NCBI GenBank assembly: GCA_016790435.1
Contig: JAEUPE010000284.1
Location: 1-34,776, forward strand
Source: Rubrivivax sp.
GTDB taxonomy: Bacteria; Pseudomonadota; Gammaproteobacteria; Burkholderiales; Burkholderiaceae_C
Reading direction: 5' to 3'
Length of the DNA stretch: 34,776 nucleotides
Shown: positions 1-8,670 of the stretch, piece by piece
Layout of the letters: each line of letters opens with the position of its first letter
How positions within the stretch are numbered: the stretch's first letter is position 1
Position numbers and translations under genes: made by a program
Notes under the pieces: generated by a model
Told to the model about the DNA's origin: nothing
Databases searched by the model: none
The model's input: only the letters and a program-made list of their open reading frames with translations

Positions 1-669
1 GCGCTGGTCGCGGTGCCGCTGGGCATCGCCGGCGCGATCTACCTCGAGGAATACGCGCGCAAGAACTGGTTCACCGACATCATCGAGCTCAACGTCAGCA
101 ATCTGGCGGGCGTGCCCTCGATCATCTACGGCCTGCTCGCGCTGGGCCTGTTCGTCTACGGCTTCGGCCTGGGCCAGAGCATCCTCACCGCCGGCCTGAC
201 GCTGGCGCTGCTGATCCTGCCCATCGTCATCGTCACGACGCGCGAGGCGCTGCGCGCGATCCCGCTGCAGATCCGCGAGGCGGCCTACGGCTGCGGCGCG
301 TCGCAGTGGCAGGTCGTCAGCCACCACCTCGTGCCCTACGGTCTGCCGGGCATCCTGACCGGCGTCATCATCGGCCTGTCGCGTGCGATCGGCGAGACGG
401 CGCCGATCATCACCATCGGCGCGCTGACCTTCATCGCCTTCCTGCCGCCCGTGCCCGGCACCGGCGAGCCGGCGGCAGGCCTCTTCGACTGGCTCTTCTC
501 GCCGTTCACGGTGATGCCGATCCAGATCTTCAACTGGACCTCGCGCCCGGATCCCGCCTTCCACCAAAACGCCGCCGCCGCCAGCCTGGTGCTGGTGGTG
601 ATGACGCTGGGCATGAACGGCCTGGCGATCTGGCTGCGCTACCGCCTGCGCAAGAAGATCAAGTGGTGA
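1..669 (+). CDS. pstA: Phosphate ABC transporter permease PstA (5' end missing)
   Basis: This is the C-terminal 222 residues of the second membrane subunit of the high-affinity phosphate importer PstSCAB. The reading frame is open from base 1, so the true start lies left of the window. Long hydrophobic segments alternate with short polar loops. The cytoplasmic EAA loop of ABC permeases, which docks on the ATPase, is visible at about bases 277-345 (EAAYGCGAS followed by a conserved Gly and LP). The stretch after it, [12 protein letters not shown], is highly typical of PstA/PstC. The protein ends in a basic tail (RLRKKIKW). It is followed after 42 bases by pstB and then phoU-phoB-phoR, the classical phosphate operon. 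pstS and pstC are expected to the left, and any Pho box should also lie there. PstA rather than PstC is chosen because the gene directly precedes pstB. Confidence 0.95.
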   Translation, partial: ALVAVPLGIAGAIYLEEYARKNWFTDIIELNVSNLAGVPSIIYGLLALGLFVYGFGLGQSILTAGLTLALLILPIVIVTTREALRAIPLQIREAAYGCGASQWQVVSHHLVPYGLPGILTGVIIGLSRAIGETAPIITIGALTFIAFLPPVPGTGEPAAGLFDWLFSPFTVMPIQIFNWTSRPDPAFHQNAAAASLVLVVMTLGMNGLAIWLRYRLRKKIKW

Positions 670-711
670 GATCCACGCGTGCCCGCGAAGCCAACAACCG
701 AGCCCACGAAC

Positions 712-1503
712 ATGTCGACCATCACGCTGCCTGAAAATCCGCCGCCTCTGAAGGCGCAGAGCAAGAACCTCGACTTCTACTACGGCGACTTCAAGGCGCT
801 GAAGTCGGTGTCGATGCCGGTGTACGAACACAAGGTGACGGCGCTGATCGGCCCCTCGGGCTGCGGCAAGAGCACCTACCTGCGCTGCTACAACCGCATG
901 CACGATCTCTACCCCGGCAACCGCTACGTGGGCGAGATCTCTCTGCTGCCCGACGCGGTGAACGTGCTGGCGCCGCAGGTCGACCCGATCGAGGTTCGCA
1001 TGCGCATCTCGATGGTGTTCCAGAAGCCGAACCCCTTCCCGAAGTCGATCTTCGAGAACGTCGCCTACGGCCTGCGTGTGCGCAACGAGCGCTCGCGCAG
1101 CTTCCTGGAGGACAAGGTCGAGGCGGCGCTGCGCGGTGCGGCGCTTTGGGAAGAGGTGCGCGACCGCCTGGACCAGGCCGGCTCCAACCTCTCCGGCGGC
1201 CAGCAACAGCGCCTGTGCATCGCGCGCGCGCTCGCCACCGACCCCGAGATCATCCTCTTCGACGAACCGACCTCGGCGCTGGATCCCATCGCCACCGGTG
1301 CCATCGAGGAGCTGATCGGCGAGCTGAAGAAGAAGGTCTCGATCCTCATCGTCACCCATAACATGCAGCAGGCCGCGCGTGTCTCCGACTACACGGCCTA
1401 CATGTACATCGGCGAGCTGATCGAGTACGGCGACACGAAGGACATCTTCATGAAGCCGCGCCGCAAGGAGACCGAGGACTACATCACCGGGCGCTTCGGT
1501 TGA
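712..1503 (+). CDS. pstB: Phosphate ABC transporter ATP-binding protein PstB
   Basis: Cytoplasmic ATPase that powers phosphate import through PstC/PstA; 263 residues, the normal PstB length. It shows Walker [10 protein letters not shown] (about residues 47-55), the Q-loop segment [16 protein letters not shown] that is diagnostic of PstB, the ABC signature LSGGQQQR, Walker [15 protein letters not shown] and the switch histidine in [13 protein letters not shown] at 679 would add 11 residues. The ATG at 712 was chosen because the protein then begins close to the usual PstB N-terminus; neither start has a strong ribosome binding site. It lies between pstA and phoU, and its stop is 29 bases before the phoU ATG, consistent with one transcript. 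In the family, PstB also takes part in signalling phosphate sufficiency to PhoR through PhoU. Confidence 0.97.
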   Translation: MSTITLPENPPPLKAQSKNLDFYYGDFKALKSVSMPVYEHKVTALIGPSGCGKSTYLRCYNRMHDLYPGNRYVGEISLLPDAVNVLAPQVDPIEVRMRISMVFQKPNPFPKSIFENVAYGLRVRNERSRSFLEDKVEAALRGAALWEEVRDRLDQAGSNLSGGQQQRLCIARALATDPEIILFDEPTSALDPIATGAIEELIGELKKKVSILIVTHNMQQAARVSDYTAYMYIGELIEYGDTKDIFMKPRRKETEDYITGRFG

Positions 1504-1532
1504 ACCTCGGCACCCCGAAAGGAAACGCAGCC

Positions 1533-2234
1533 ATGAACGACAAGCACCTGTCCACGCAGTTCGACGCCGAGCTCTCTGGCATCTCCAACCGGGTGCTCGA
1601 GATGGGCGGCCTGGTGGAGAGCCAGGTGGCGCAGGGCGTCTACGCGCTCACGCACCTCAGCCTGGAGACGGCCGAGCAGGTGCTCAAGCAGGAGGACCGC
1701 GTCAACCAGATGGAGATGGAGATCGACCGCGATCTCACCGCCATCATTGCCCGGCGCCAGCCGACCGCGCGCGACCTGCGCCTGCTGATCGCCGTGCACA
1801 AGACCATCGCCAACCTCGAGCGCGTGGGCGACGAGGCGGCCCGCATCGCGCGGGTCGTGCAGCGCCTGGTGAGCAACGGCGTTTCGTCACGGCTGCCCAC
1901 CTTCGACCTCGGCATCGAGGCCGACCTCGCCATTGCCCAGCTGCGCAAGGCGCTCGACGCCTTCGCACGGCTCGACACGGCCAAGGCGCTGGAGGTGCTC
2001 AAGCAGGACGACCAGATCGACCGCGAGTTCGAAGGCCTGCTGCGCAAGCTGATCACCTACATGATGGAAGACCCGCGCACGATCTCGGCCAGCATCGACC
2101 TCGTGTTCGTCGCCAAGGCCATCGAACGTGTCGGCGACCACGCGAAGAACCTGGCCGAGGCCATCATCTACGTCGTCAAGGGCACCGACGTTCGGCACGC
2201 CTCGCTCGAGGACGTGGAGAACGCAGTCCGCTGA
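1533..2234 (+). CDS. phoU: Phosphate signalling complex accessory protein PhoU
   Basis: Cytoplasmic adaptor that links the Pst transporter to the PhoR kinase and holds the Pho regulon off when phosphate is plentiful. The 233-residue product is almost entirely helical. It contains the two copies of the PhoU three-helix bundle, with the metal-binding type motifs ERVGDEAARIAR (first repeat) and ERVGDHAKNLAEAI (second repeat). The ATG at 1533 was chosen over an upstream TTG overlapping the pstB stop because it is preceded by a good Shine-Dalgarno-like AAAGGAAA at about 1518-1525. The gene follows pstB closely and precedes phoB by 29 bases, so co-transcription is likely. Confidence 0.97.
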   Translation: MNDKHLSTQFDAELSGISNRVLEMGGLVESQVAQGVYALTHLSLETAEQVLKQEDRVNQMEMEIDRDLTAIIARRQPTARDLRLLIAVHKTIANLERVGDEAARIARVVQRLVSNGVSSRLPTFDLGIEADLAIAQLRKALDAFARLDTAKALEVLKQDDQIDREFEGLLRKLITYMMEDPRTISASIDLVFVAKAIERVGDHAKNLAEAIIYVVKGTDVRHASLEDVENAVR

Positions 2235-2263
2235 ATGATCGCCCGAGCAAGAGGAATGGCCCG

Positions 2264-3022
2264 ATGAGCCTGGTACTGGTGGTCGAGGACGAACCCGCGA
2301 TCGCGGAGCTGGTCGTGATCCACCTGCGCCATGCCGGTCACGAGGCCGTGCTGGCGGCCGACGCCGCCACGGCGCAGGCACGCGTGGACGAACGCCTGCC
2401 CGACCTCGTGTTGCTGGACTGGATGCTGCCCGGCCAGAGCGGCGTGCAGCTGGCGCGCCGCTGGCGCAGCGAGGCCCGCACGCGCGAGCTGCCCGTCATC
2501 ATGCTCACCGCCCGTGTGGACGAAGCCGACAAGGTGGCAGGGCTCGACGCCGGCGCCGACGACTACCTGACCAAGCCGTTCTCGCCGCGCGAGCTGATGG
2601 CGCGCATCCGCGCCGTGCTGCGGCGCAAGGCGCCGCAGACGCTCGATTCCGCGGTGGAACTGGCCGACCTGACGCTCGACCCGGCGACACGGCGGGTCAG
2701 CCGCCGGCTTGGCGACGCATCGGTCGAGTTGAAGCTGGGCCCCACCGAGTTCCGCCTGCTGCACTTCTTCATGACGCACCCTGAACGGGTGCACAGCCGG
2801 GCGCAGCTGCTCGACCGCGTCTGGGGCGACCACGTGTTCATCGTGGAGCGCACCGTCGACGTGCACGTCAAGCGCCTGCGTGAGGCGCTGGCGCCGGCGC
2901 AGGCCTCAGGGCTGATCGACACCGTGCGCGGCGCGGGCTACCGGTTCACGCAGCAGGGCGGCGCGGCGGCCCAGGTGGTGCAACTGCAGGCACCCGTCCC
3001 GGCCGGCAAGGTCACGACCTGA
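2264..3022 (+). CDS. phoB: Phosphate regulon response regulator PhoB
   Basis: OmpR-family response regulator that binds Pho boxes and activates phosphate-starvation genes. The 252-residue protein has an N-terminal receiver domain with the acidic pocket VEDE, phospho-acceptor Asp52 in LLDWMLPG, the conserved Thr in MLTA and Lys104 in LTKPF. A C-terminal winged-helix domain follows (about residues 130-235), with the typical GPTEFRLLHFFMTHPERVHSR and RTVDVHVKRLR segments and the end RGAGYRF. About 18 residues follow that normal end, a slightly long tail. The start ATG has a GAGGA ribosome binding site. Its place between phoU and phoR, with the kinase directly downstream, supports PhoB over another OmpR-type regulator. 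Confidence 0.96.
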   Translation: MSLVLVVEDEPAIAELVVIHLRHAGHEAVLAADAATAQARVDERLPDLVLLDWMLPGQSGVQLARRWRSEARTRELPVIMLTARVDEADKVAGLDAGADDYLTKPFSPRELMARIRAVLRRKAPQTLDSAVELADLTLDPATRRVSRRLGDASVELKLGPTEFRLLHFFMTHPERVHSRAQLLDRVWGDHVFIVERTVDVHVKRLREALAPAQASGLIDTVRGAGYRFTQQGGAAAQVVQLQAPVPAGKVTT

Positions 3023-3035
3023 CGGCAACCTTGGC

Positions 3036-4385
3036 ATGTCGCGCTTCGAGGGCTGGCTGGTCGGGCACGTCGCAGGCAAGGTGGCGCGGCTGGCGGTTGG
3101 CATGGCGCTCGGCGCAGGGGCGGGCCAGGCCGCCGGCTGGCCACTGACCGGCGTCGTGCTCGGCGGGCTGCTCGCCGGGACGTGGATGACCTTGCGCGAC
3201 GCGCGGCGCGCGGCACGGCTGGCCGATTGGCTGCACGGCCCTACGGACCGGCCGGCGCCACGTGAGCGCGGCTTCTGGGGCGAGCTGGCCTATCGCACCG
3301 AGCGCCTGCTGCGCCGCCGCGAACGCGCCATCGAGGCCGAACGCGAGCGCTTGCGGCAGTTCCTCTCTGGCATCGAGGCCTCGCCCAACGGCGTGCTGCT
3401 GCTCGACCCTGAAGGTCACATCGAGTGGTGCAACGGCGTGGCGGCGCAGCACTTCGGCCTCGACCCGCAGCGCGACCTGCAGCAGCGAGCCACCAACCTG
3501 ATCCGCGCGCCGGCCTTCGTCGGTGCGCTCCAGGACGAAGCGTTCGACGAGCCGGTGACGGTGCCCGGTGCCGCGGACCGCGGCACGCTGCAGGTGCTGA
3601 TCCGGCCCTATGGCGGGGGCATGAAGCTCGTGCTGTCTCAGGACATCACCGAGCGCGAGCGCGCCGAAGCCATGCGGCGCGACTTCGTCGCCAACGTGTC
3701 GCACGAGATCCGCACGCCGCTGACCGTGCTCGCCGGATTCATCGAGACGCTGGCGCAGTTGCCGCTCAGCGAGCCCGAGCGGCAGCGCGTGCTGGCGTTG
3801 ATGCAGCAGCAAACCACGCGCATGCAGGCGCTCGTGGCCGACCTGTTGACGCTGGCGCAGCTGGAAGGCAGCCCGCGGCCGGCGGCCGACCGCTGGCTGG
3901 GCGTGCGCAGCCTGCTCGACACCGTGCGTGCCGATGCCCTGGCGCTGTCCCACGGCAGGCACCGCATCGACTTCACGGGCGGCGAAGACGCCGAGGTGGC
4001 CGGCAACGAGCACGAGTTGCTCAGTGCCTTCGGCAACCTGCTTTCCAACGCCGTGCGCTACACGCCGGAGGGCGGTCGCATCACGGCCAGCTGGTCGTGG
4101 CGCGACGATGGCGGGGCGTGCTTCGAGGTCAGCGACACCGGCATCGGCATCGCCCGCGAGCACATCCCGCGCATCACCGAGCGCTTCTATCGAGTCGATG
4201 CCAGCCGCACGCGCGAGACGGGTGGCACGGGCCTCGGCCTCGCCATCGTGAAGCACGTGCTGCAACGGCACGGCGGCGAGGTGATCATCGAGAGCGAGGC
4301 GGGGCGGGGTTCGACTTTTCGCCTCATGTTGCCGGCGCTGCGCGTGCGCCGACGCGCGGCCTCGAACGAAGCCCTGGCCGCCTGA
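3036..4385 (+). CDS. phoR: Phosphate regulon sensor histidine kinase PhoR
   Basis: Membrane-anchored histidine kinase that phosphorylates PhoB; 449 residues. The N-terminus has one hydrophobic hairpin (about residues 12-50) and no sizeable periplasmic sensor, as in other PhoR proteins, which sense phosphate through PhoU/Pst. A basic linker and a PAS-like domain follow (about 105-200, LSGIEASPNGVLLLDPEG). The HisKA domain carries His223 in FVANVSHEIRTPLT, and the ATPase domain has the N box (GNLLSNAVRYTPEGG), G1 box DTGIGI, F box ERFYRVD and G2 box GTGLGLAI. The gene starts 13 bases after the phoB stop. It ends only 8 bases from the end of the convergent membrane-protein gene, leaving no room for a separate terminator. 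Confidence 0.96.
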   Translation: MSRFEGWLVGHVAGKVARLAVGMALGAGAGQAAGWPLTGVVLGGLLAGTWMTLRDARRAARLADWLHGPTDRPAPRERGFWGELAYRTERLLRRRERAIEAERERLRQFLSGIEASPNGVLLLDPEGHIEWCNGVAAQHFGLDPQRDLQQRATNLIRAPAFVGALQDEAFDEPVTVPGAADRGTLQVLIRPYGGGMKLVLSQDITERERAEAMRRDFVANVSHEIRTPLTVLAGFIETLAQLPLSEPERQRVLALMQQQTTRMQALVADLLTLAQLEGSPRPAADRWLGVRSLLDTVRADALALSHGRHRIDFTGGEDAEVAGNEHELLSAFGNLLSNAVRYTPEGGRITASWSWRDDGGACFEVSDTGIGIAREHIPRITERFYRVDASRTRETGGTGLGLAIVKHVLQRHGGEVIIESEAGRGSTFRLMLPALRVRRRAASNEALAA

Positions 4386-4393
4386 AGGCCGCT

Positions 4394-6055
4394 TCAGCGC
4401 GCCCCGCTGCGCCGGAAGACGAGCGTGCGCTCGTCGCGTTCAGCCGGGCGCTGGACCTCGGCGATCTGCTCGTAGCCCGGCGGGGCCGAGGGCAGCGGAC
4501 GGGCGCGGGTGATCATCACGAGATAGGTGCAGGCTGCGGGCGCGGCGTCGCGGCGCGCCTCGACGCGCCAACCGCCGAAGTACTCCAGCGCGGCCACGGT
4601 GGCCGTGGTCGCGCCAGGAGCGGCAACGCAGGCCCCGGGGGGCACGTGAACGGCTACGCGATGGATCCAAAGACGCGGGCTGCGCGCGAAGTCGAGCACC
4701 GGCAACCACAGCGTCATGGCCAGCAGCCAGCACAGCGCCACGCCGCCCGCAGGCAGGACGAGGCTCTTCCACAGCGCCTCGCGATGCCGCCCCGTGCGCC
4801 AGCGGACGAGCCAGATCCAGGCGGCGCTGCCAAGCAGCGCCAACGCCAGGGCGAGCCACGAGAAGCTCGGCTCGAACCCCTGCGCCAGCTTGGCGACATT
4901 GGCCGCCGGCTTGGCCGGCACGCCGGTGTGCATGGCCACGTACATGAGCCAGATGAACGCTGCGGCGGCCGTGAATAGCAGCATCGAGAACCAGTCCACC
5001 GCCGCGGCCGTGCTGCGCCTGAACGTGGGCAGCGCCAGCGCGGCCAGCACCGCGAGGCCGGGCAAGGCGAGCATCAGCGCGCGGTCCGAGCCGCCCATCG
5101 CCAGGTTCGCGCCCAGCCCCACCACCAGCACCACGAGCGGCACGGAAATGTGGCGATGCAGCAGGTGGCGGCGCCAGCGCCACAGCGTCCAGATCGCGAA
5201 CAGCCAGCCCGGCCACATGAACCAGGCCCACTGCCGCGCAATGCCCGGCAGTTGCGCCAGGTCGAGCCCGGGGGAGCGCCAGCGCCAGGCGCCGAACGCC
5301 TGCGCGGCGAGCGCGGCGAGCAGGGCGGCCATGGCGATCCACGGCGCATAGCGCCGCACCTGCGGGTAGCTGGAGAAGCTGCAGACGATCGTCCCGCCCA
5401 GGCCCATCGCCATGGCCATGCTCGGTGCGCCGCTGCCGGCCAGCGCAGGCAATGCGACCAACATGGCGATGCGAGACCGGACCGGCCGGAAGGGCGCCGC
5501 GGCGAGTGCATAGAGGAACAGCGTGGTGGCGGCGAGCTGGGCCAGCTCCGGCGTCGTTTCATGTCCGAGCTGCAGCAGGCCCAGGGAGGCCATCAGCGCG
5601 AGCACGGCGCCATCCGAGATCGCCCTTGCGTACGCCACCGGGTCGGCCTCGCCACCGAAGGCGAAGGGCAGCGGCAACGCCGCATCCGTGCGCGCCAGGT
5701 GGAAGGTGGTGTACCAGATCAGCGCCAGCGCCGCCGCCAGCAGCAGCGCAAACGGGACGCGCGCGGCGAGCGCCGGGTCGATCGCGGGCGACAGCATGGC
5801 GATGAAGCCGGCGCCGAGCCAGTGCGGCAACAGCCCGGTATCACCGGCCACGCCGCCGAGCGTCGGCGTCCACCACGACGTGCGGCCGCTGGCCATGGCT
5901 GCCATCTGGCCGAACGCGGCCAGGTCGGCGTTGCGCCACGGGTCGCGGCCGATCACGCCCGGCAGCACGTAGGCCGCGCAGAGCAGCAACAACGGCAGGC
6001 GTGGCAGGGCGCGCGCGCCGCGTTCAGTGACCAGGGCCGGATTGGGAGTGTTCAC
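4394..6055 (-). CDS. Multi-pass membrane protein, glycosyltransferase family 39 / ArnT-like
   Basis: A 553-residue integral membrane protein with about ten or more hydrophobic segments and a soluble C-terminal part. The first periplasmic loop contains GRDPWRNADLAAFGQMA, which resembles the conserved DPxxRAE-like loop of PMT/ArnT-type glycosyltransferases that use polyprenyl-phosphate sugar donors, and the LLPHWLGAGF stretch after it also fits that superfamily. I infer a GT-C-fold transferase acting on the periplasmic side of the inner membrane; donor and acceptor cannot be read from the sequence. The start is GTG at 6055, and I see no clear ribosome binding site. It is separated from rpmE2 upstream by a strong hairpin and ends 8 bases from phoR in convergent orientation. 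Existence is secure; function is moderate. Confidence 0.85.
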   Translation of the reverse strand: MNTPNPALVTERGARALPRLPLLLLCAAYVLPGVIGRDPWRNADLAAFGQMAAMASGRTSWWTPTLGGVAGDTGLLPHWLGAGFIAMLSPAIDPALAARVPFALLLAAALALIWYTTFHLARTDAALPLPFAFGGEADPVAYARAISDGAVLALMASLGLLQLGHETTPELAQLAATTLFLYALAAAPFRPVRSRIAMLVALPALAGSGAPSMAMAMGLGGTIVCSFSSYPQVRRYAPWIAMAALLAALAAQAFGAWRWRSPGLDLAQLPGIARQWAWFMWPGWLFAIWTLWRWRRHLLHRHISVPLVVLVVGLGANLAMGGSDRALMLALPGLAVLAALALPTFRRSTAAAVDWFSMLLFTAAAAFIWLMYVAMHTGVPAKPAANVAKLAQGFEPSFSWLALALALLGSAAWIWLVRWRTGRHREALWKSLVLPAGGVALCWLLAMTLWLPVLDFARSPRLWIHRVAVHVPPGACVAAPGATTATVAALEYFGGWRVEARRDAAPAACTYLVMITRARPLPSAPPGYEQIAEVQRPAERDERTLVFRRSGAR

Positions 6056-6085
6056 GCCGCGACGATGCTAGCGGCCGAAACGACA

Positions 6086-6106
6086 GAGGGCGGCCGAGCC
6101 GCCCTC
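6086..6106 (-). terminator. Hairpin downstream of rpmE2, probable terminator
   Basis: A perfect 9-base-pair inverted repeat (GAGGGCGGC / GCCGCCCTC) with a 3-base loop lies 67 bases beyond the rpmE2 stop. Both strands can form it. The sequence after it on the minus strand has only short T stretches (TGTCGTTTCGG), so intrinsic termination would be inefficient and the hairpin may instead protect the rpmE2 3' end. Confidence 0.5.
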
Positions 6107-6172
6107 CAGTTCCAGTGGGGTTGCAGTGATGTTGCAGCGTTGCGGTGCGGCGCGGGGCCGCACCCGCTGTCA

Positions 6173-6433
6173 TCACTTCTTGATGCCGACGCGGGCGAAC
6201 TTGTTGCGGAACTTCTCGACGCGGCCGCCCAGGCTGTCCACGCTCTTCTGCGTGCCTGTGTAGAACGGGTGCGTCTCGCTCGTCACTTCGAGCTTCACGA
6301 GCGGCAGCTCACGGCCGTCGTCGAGCTTGACCGTCTCCTTCGTCTGCACGCAGGAGCGGGTGACGAACTTGTGGCCGTTGGCGAGGTCCTGGAAACAGAC
6401 CTCGCGGTACACGGGGTGGACGCCTTCTTTCAT
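6173..6433 (-). CDS. rpmE2: 50S ribosomal protein L31 type B
   Basis: Large-subunit ribosomal protein, 86 residues, the usual length for type B L31. The N-terminus [16 protein letters not shown] and the C-terminal part ([17 protein letters not shown]) match the family closely. It lacks the two CxxC pairs of the zinc-binding form, so it is the zinc-independent form that replaces zinc-bound L31 when zinc is scarce. The ATG at 6433 was chosen because it gives the canonical N-terminus; the 18-residue upstream extension has no family support. It lies 111 bases downstream of rho. This rho-rpmE2 adjacency is common in betaproteobacteria. Confidence 0.96.
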   Translation of the reverse strand: MKEGVHPVYREVCFQDLANGHKFVTRSCVQTKETVKLDDGRELPLVKLEVTSETHPFYTGTQKSVDSLGGRVEKFRNKFARVGIKK

Positions 6434-6508
6434 GGCAGATGCCTCGGTGGGTTGCGGCAGCCACGCCTCGCACGTTCGCGGGCGCACTTGCCTGGAGGGG
6501 AACAGCGG

Positions 6509-6514
6509 ATTCTA
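6509..6514 (-). promoter_or_regulatory. Possible -10 hexamer for rpmE2
   Basis: TAGAAT (5 of 6 matches to TATAAT) on the minus strand, about 75 bases before the rpmE2 ATG and inside the rho-rpmE2 gap. No convincing -35 element is visible, so rpmE2 may be expressed both from here and by read-through from rho. Confidence 0.3.
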
Positions 6515-6544
6515 AGCGGACGGGCGCCGGCGGCTTGCGAAGCG

Positions 6545-7807
6545 TCAGCCGCCGCGGCGCATCATGTCGAAGAAGTCGAGGTTGCCCTTGGTCGCCTTCA
6601 TCTTCTCGAGCACGAACTCCATCGACTCGATCTCGTCCATCGGGTAGAGCAGTTTGCGCAGGATCCAGGTCTTCTGCAGGATCTCGGGCTTGAGAAGCAA
6701 CTCCTCGCGCCGTGTGCCGCTCTTGTTGATGAGGATCGAGGGGTAGACGCGCTTCTCGGCCATGCGGCGGTCGAGGTGGATCTCGCAGTTGCCGGTGCCC
6801 TTGAACTCCTCGTAGATGACCTCGTCCATCTTCGAACCCGTGTCGATGAGCGCGGTGCCGATGATGGTGAGCGTGCCACCTTCCTCGGTGTTGCGCGCCG
6901 CGCCGAAGAAGCGCTTGGGGCGCTGCAGCGCGTTGGCGTCGACACCACCGGTGAGCACCTTGCCGGAGCTCGGCAGCACGTTGTTGTAGGCGCGAGCGAG
7001 GCGGGTGATGCTGTCGAGCAGGATGACTACATCCTTCTTCATCTCGACCAGGCGCTTCGCGCGCTCGATCACCATCTCGGCCACCTGCACGTGGCGCGCC
7101 GCCGGTTCGTCGAAGGTGGAGCTGATGACCTCGCCGCGCACGGTGCGCAGCATCTCGGTCACTTCCTCGGGCCGCTCGTCCACCAGCAAGACGATGAGAT
7201 GGATCTCGGGATGGTTGGCGACCAGCGCGTGCGCCAGCTGCTGCATCATCACCGTCTTGCCGGTCTTCGGCTGCGCCACGAGCAGCGCGCGCTGGCCCTT
7301 GCCGATGGGTGCGACGAGATCGATGATTCGGCAGGTGATGTTCTCGTCGCTCTTGATGTCGCGTTCGAGCTTGAACTGCACCGTCGGGAAGAGCGGCGTC
7401 AGGTTCTCGAACATGATCTTGTGCTTGCTCTCCTCGGGCGTCAGGCCGTTGACACGGTCGACCTTCACGAGCGCGAAGTAGCGCTCTCCGTCCTTGGGCA
7501 CCCGCACCTCGCCTTCGACCATGTCGCCGGTGTGCAGGTTGAAACGCCGGATCTGGCTCGGCGACAGGTAGATGTCGTCCGTGCTCGCCATGTAGCTGGC
7601 TTCGATGCTGCGCAGGAAGCCGAAGCCGTCTGGCAGGACTTCGAGCACGCCGTCGCCGAAGACCTGCTCGCCCGCCTTGGCGCGCTTCTTCATGATCGCG
7701 AACATCAGTTCCTGCTTGCGCAGGCGGCTGACGTTCTCGATCTCCAGTGCCTCGCCCATCTCGATGAGCTGGGCGACGTGCATGGCCTTCAGTTCGGACA
7801 GATGCAT
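6545..7807 (-). CDS. rho: Transcription termination factor Rho
   Basis: Hexameric RNA-dependent ATPase/translocase that ends transcription at C-rich, untranslated RNA. The 420-residue length equals that of the classical short Rho, with no inserted domain. It has the N-terminal Rho_N helical region ([18 protein letters not shown]), the RNA-binding cold-shock-like domain ([17 protein letters not shown]; then [12 protein letters not shown]), the P-loop KTGKT at residues 181-185, Walker [17 protein letters not shown] and the Q/R loop region [26 protein letters not shown]. The ATG at 7807 gives the canonical MHLSEL start; a 12-residue upstream extension is open but not supported. It lies between trxA and rpmE2. 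Its unusually long (257-base) leader is pyrimidine-rich, suggesting autoregulation. Confidence 0.98.
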   Translation of the reverse strand: MHLSELKAMHVAQLIEMGEALEIENVSRLRKQELMFAIMKKRAKAGEQVFGDGVLEVLPDGFGFLRSIEASYMASTDDIYLSPSQIRRFNLHTGDMVEGEVRVPKDGERYFALVKVDRVNGLTPEESKHKIMFENLTPLFPTVQFKLERDIKSDENITCRIIDLVAPIGKGQRALLVAQPKTGKTVMMQQLAHALVANHPEIHLIVLLVDERPEEVTEMLRTVRGEVISSTFDEPAARHVQVAEMVIERAKRLVEMKKDVVILLDSITRLARAYNNVLPSSGKVLTGGVDANALQRPKRFFGAARNTEEGGTLTIIGTALIDTGSKMDEVIYEEFKGTGNCEIHLDRRMAEKRVYPSILINKSGTRREELLLKPEILQKTWILRKLLYPMDEIESMEFVLEKMKATKGNLDFFDMMRRGG

Positions 7808-7890
7808 CTCGGGGGCACCCTCGGGCCCGGTGGGTCGGGGCACCTCACCGCCATCGGTGCGTGCCGCCGCCGCGCTAGCTGTTGCTGTAG

Positions 7891-7938
7891 CTGGGGAAAA
7901 ACTGGGAGCGGAACGGGGAGAGCTGGGGAGCCGGGTGC
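7891..7938 (-). promoter_or_regulatory. rho: C-rich, G-poor segment of the rho leader: candidate rut site
   Basis: In the rho mRNA sense, the 40 bases complementary to 7891-7930 contain 21 C, 11 T, 5 G and 3 A. That is a strong C-over-G bubble in otherwise G-plus-C-balanced DNA, with repeated YC dinucleotides (CTCCCC, CTCTCCCC, TTCCGCTCCC). It begins about 85 bases before the rho ATG in an untranslated leader. This is the composition Rho needs for loading. In E. coli, rho is known to be limited by Rho-dependent attenuation in its own leader; the same mechanism here is inference. Confidence 0.45.
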
Positions 7939-8064
7939 CCGCAAACTGCCGCTGTCGAGCCGGACAACCCCTGGAGGCGGGGCCGGCGATTGCGGCGCGG
8001 GTGGGCTCTCAGGGCCCCACGTGACAGTCGGCCGCGGCAGTCACGCCGCAGCCGATGCCGAAAG

Positions 8065-8070
8065 ATTATA
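8065..8070 (-). promoter_or_regulatory. Candidate -10 hexamer of a rho promoter
   Basis: A perfect TATAAT on the minus strand, overlapping the trxA stop codon and about 260 bases upstream of the rho ATG. No good -35 hexamer is found 16-18 bases further upstream. It would give rho its own transcript, with the long C-rich leader described separately. Confidence 0.4.
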
Positions 8071-8395
8071 GATGACCGTCGAGGAAGGCGGTGAGCTGCG
8101 CCTTGCTGAGTGCCCCGACCTTGGTGGCAGCGAGGTCGCCGCCCTTGAACAGCATCAGGGTCGGGATGCCGCGGATGCCGTACTTGGCCGGGATGTCGCG
8201 GTTCTCGTCAACGTTCATCTTCACGATCTGCACCTTGCCGTCGTAGGCCTTGGCGGTCTCGTCGAGGATGGGCGCGATCATCTTGCACGGGCCACACCAC
8301 TCGGCCCAGAAATCGACGAGCACGGGCTTTTCCGACTTCGCCACGTCGTCGCTGAACGAGTCGTCGGTGATGTGCTTGATCAGTTCACTGCTCAT
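8066..8395 (-). CDS. trxA: Thioredoxin 1
   Basis: Cytoplasmic dithiol-disulfide oxidoreductase that supplies electrons to ribonucleotide reductase, methionine sulfoxide reductases and others. The 109-residue length equals that of E. coli TrxA. The active site is WCGPC (Cys34 and Cys37) in [16 protein letters not shown], followed by the conserved NVDEN and the cis-proline loop [12 protein letters not shown]. The ATG at 8395 was chosen because [14 protein letters not shown] is the standard start; a 28-residue upstream open extension has no counterpart in the family. A GGAG sits 10 bases upstream of this ATG. It is the first gene of the trxA-rho-rpmE2 series and is divergent from the HDOD gene. 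Confidence 0.98.
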   Translation of the reverse strand: MSSELIKHITDDSFSDDVAKSEKPVLVDFWAEWCGPCKMIAPILDETAKAYDGKVQIVKMNVDENRDIPAKYGIRGIPTLMLFKGGDLAATKVGALSKAQLTAFLDGHL

Positions 8396-8670
8396 GGGTG
8401 GGTTCTCCGATCCGGGCCTCTTTCGAGAGGCAGGTGGGCCGAAGGATTCTGACACAGCCACCCGTTCGGGGCCGCGCACCGCGGCCAGGGCGGGTCAATG
8501 GTTGCGATAGCCGAAATCTGGTTGCCTACCGGCATGTCTTCGCCGTTGGGCTGCGCCCTCCGAACGGCTGGGGCCGCAGCGTACGGCCGGCTCGCCGTGG
8601 CGAACAGGGCGGGGAGTGGGGGCCTGTTCCGGGCTTCGCCGAGACGTGCACGCGCTCCAATGCGTGGATC
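8396..8670. other. Divergent intergenic region, trxA / pseudokinase-HDOD gene
   Basis: These 275 bases separate two divergent genes and must hold promoters for both. I find no gene with family support here: the open frames are extensions of the neighbours. A CAGAAT sequence about 60 bases upstream of the trxA ATG on the minus strand could be a -10 element, but no matching -35 hexamer is seen. Confidence 0.4.

Noticed and set aside
1-4385. A Pho box or other phosphate-starvation promoter inside the pst-pho operon.
   Set aside because: No convincing pair of CTGTCAT-like repeats is seen between these genes; the box is expected upstream of pstS, outside the window.
5150-8071. A very long plus-strand open frame (about 970 codons) opposite the membrane transferase, rpmE2 and rho.
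   Set aside because: It is antisense to three genes with strong family motifs; its product is Arg/His/Gln/Ala-rich with no recognisable domain, typical of antisense frames in high-GC DNA.
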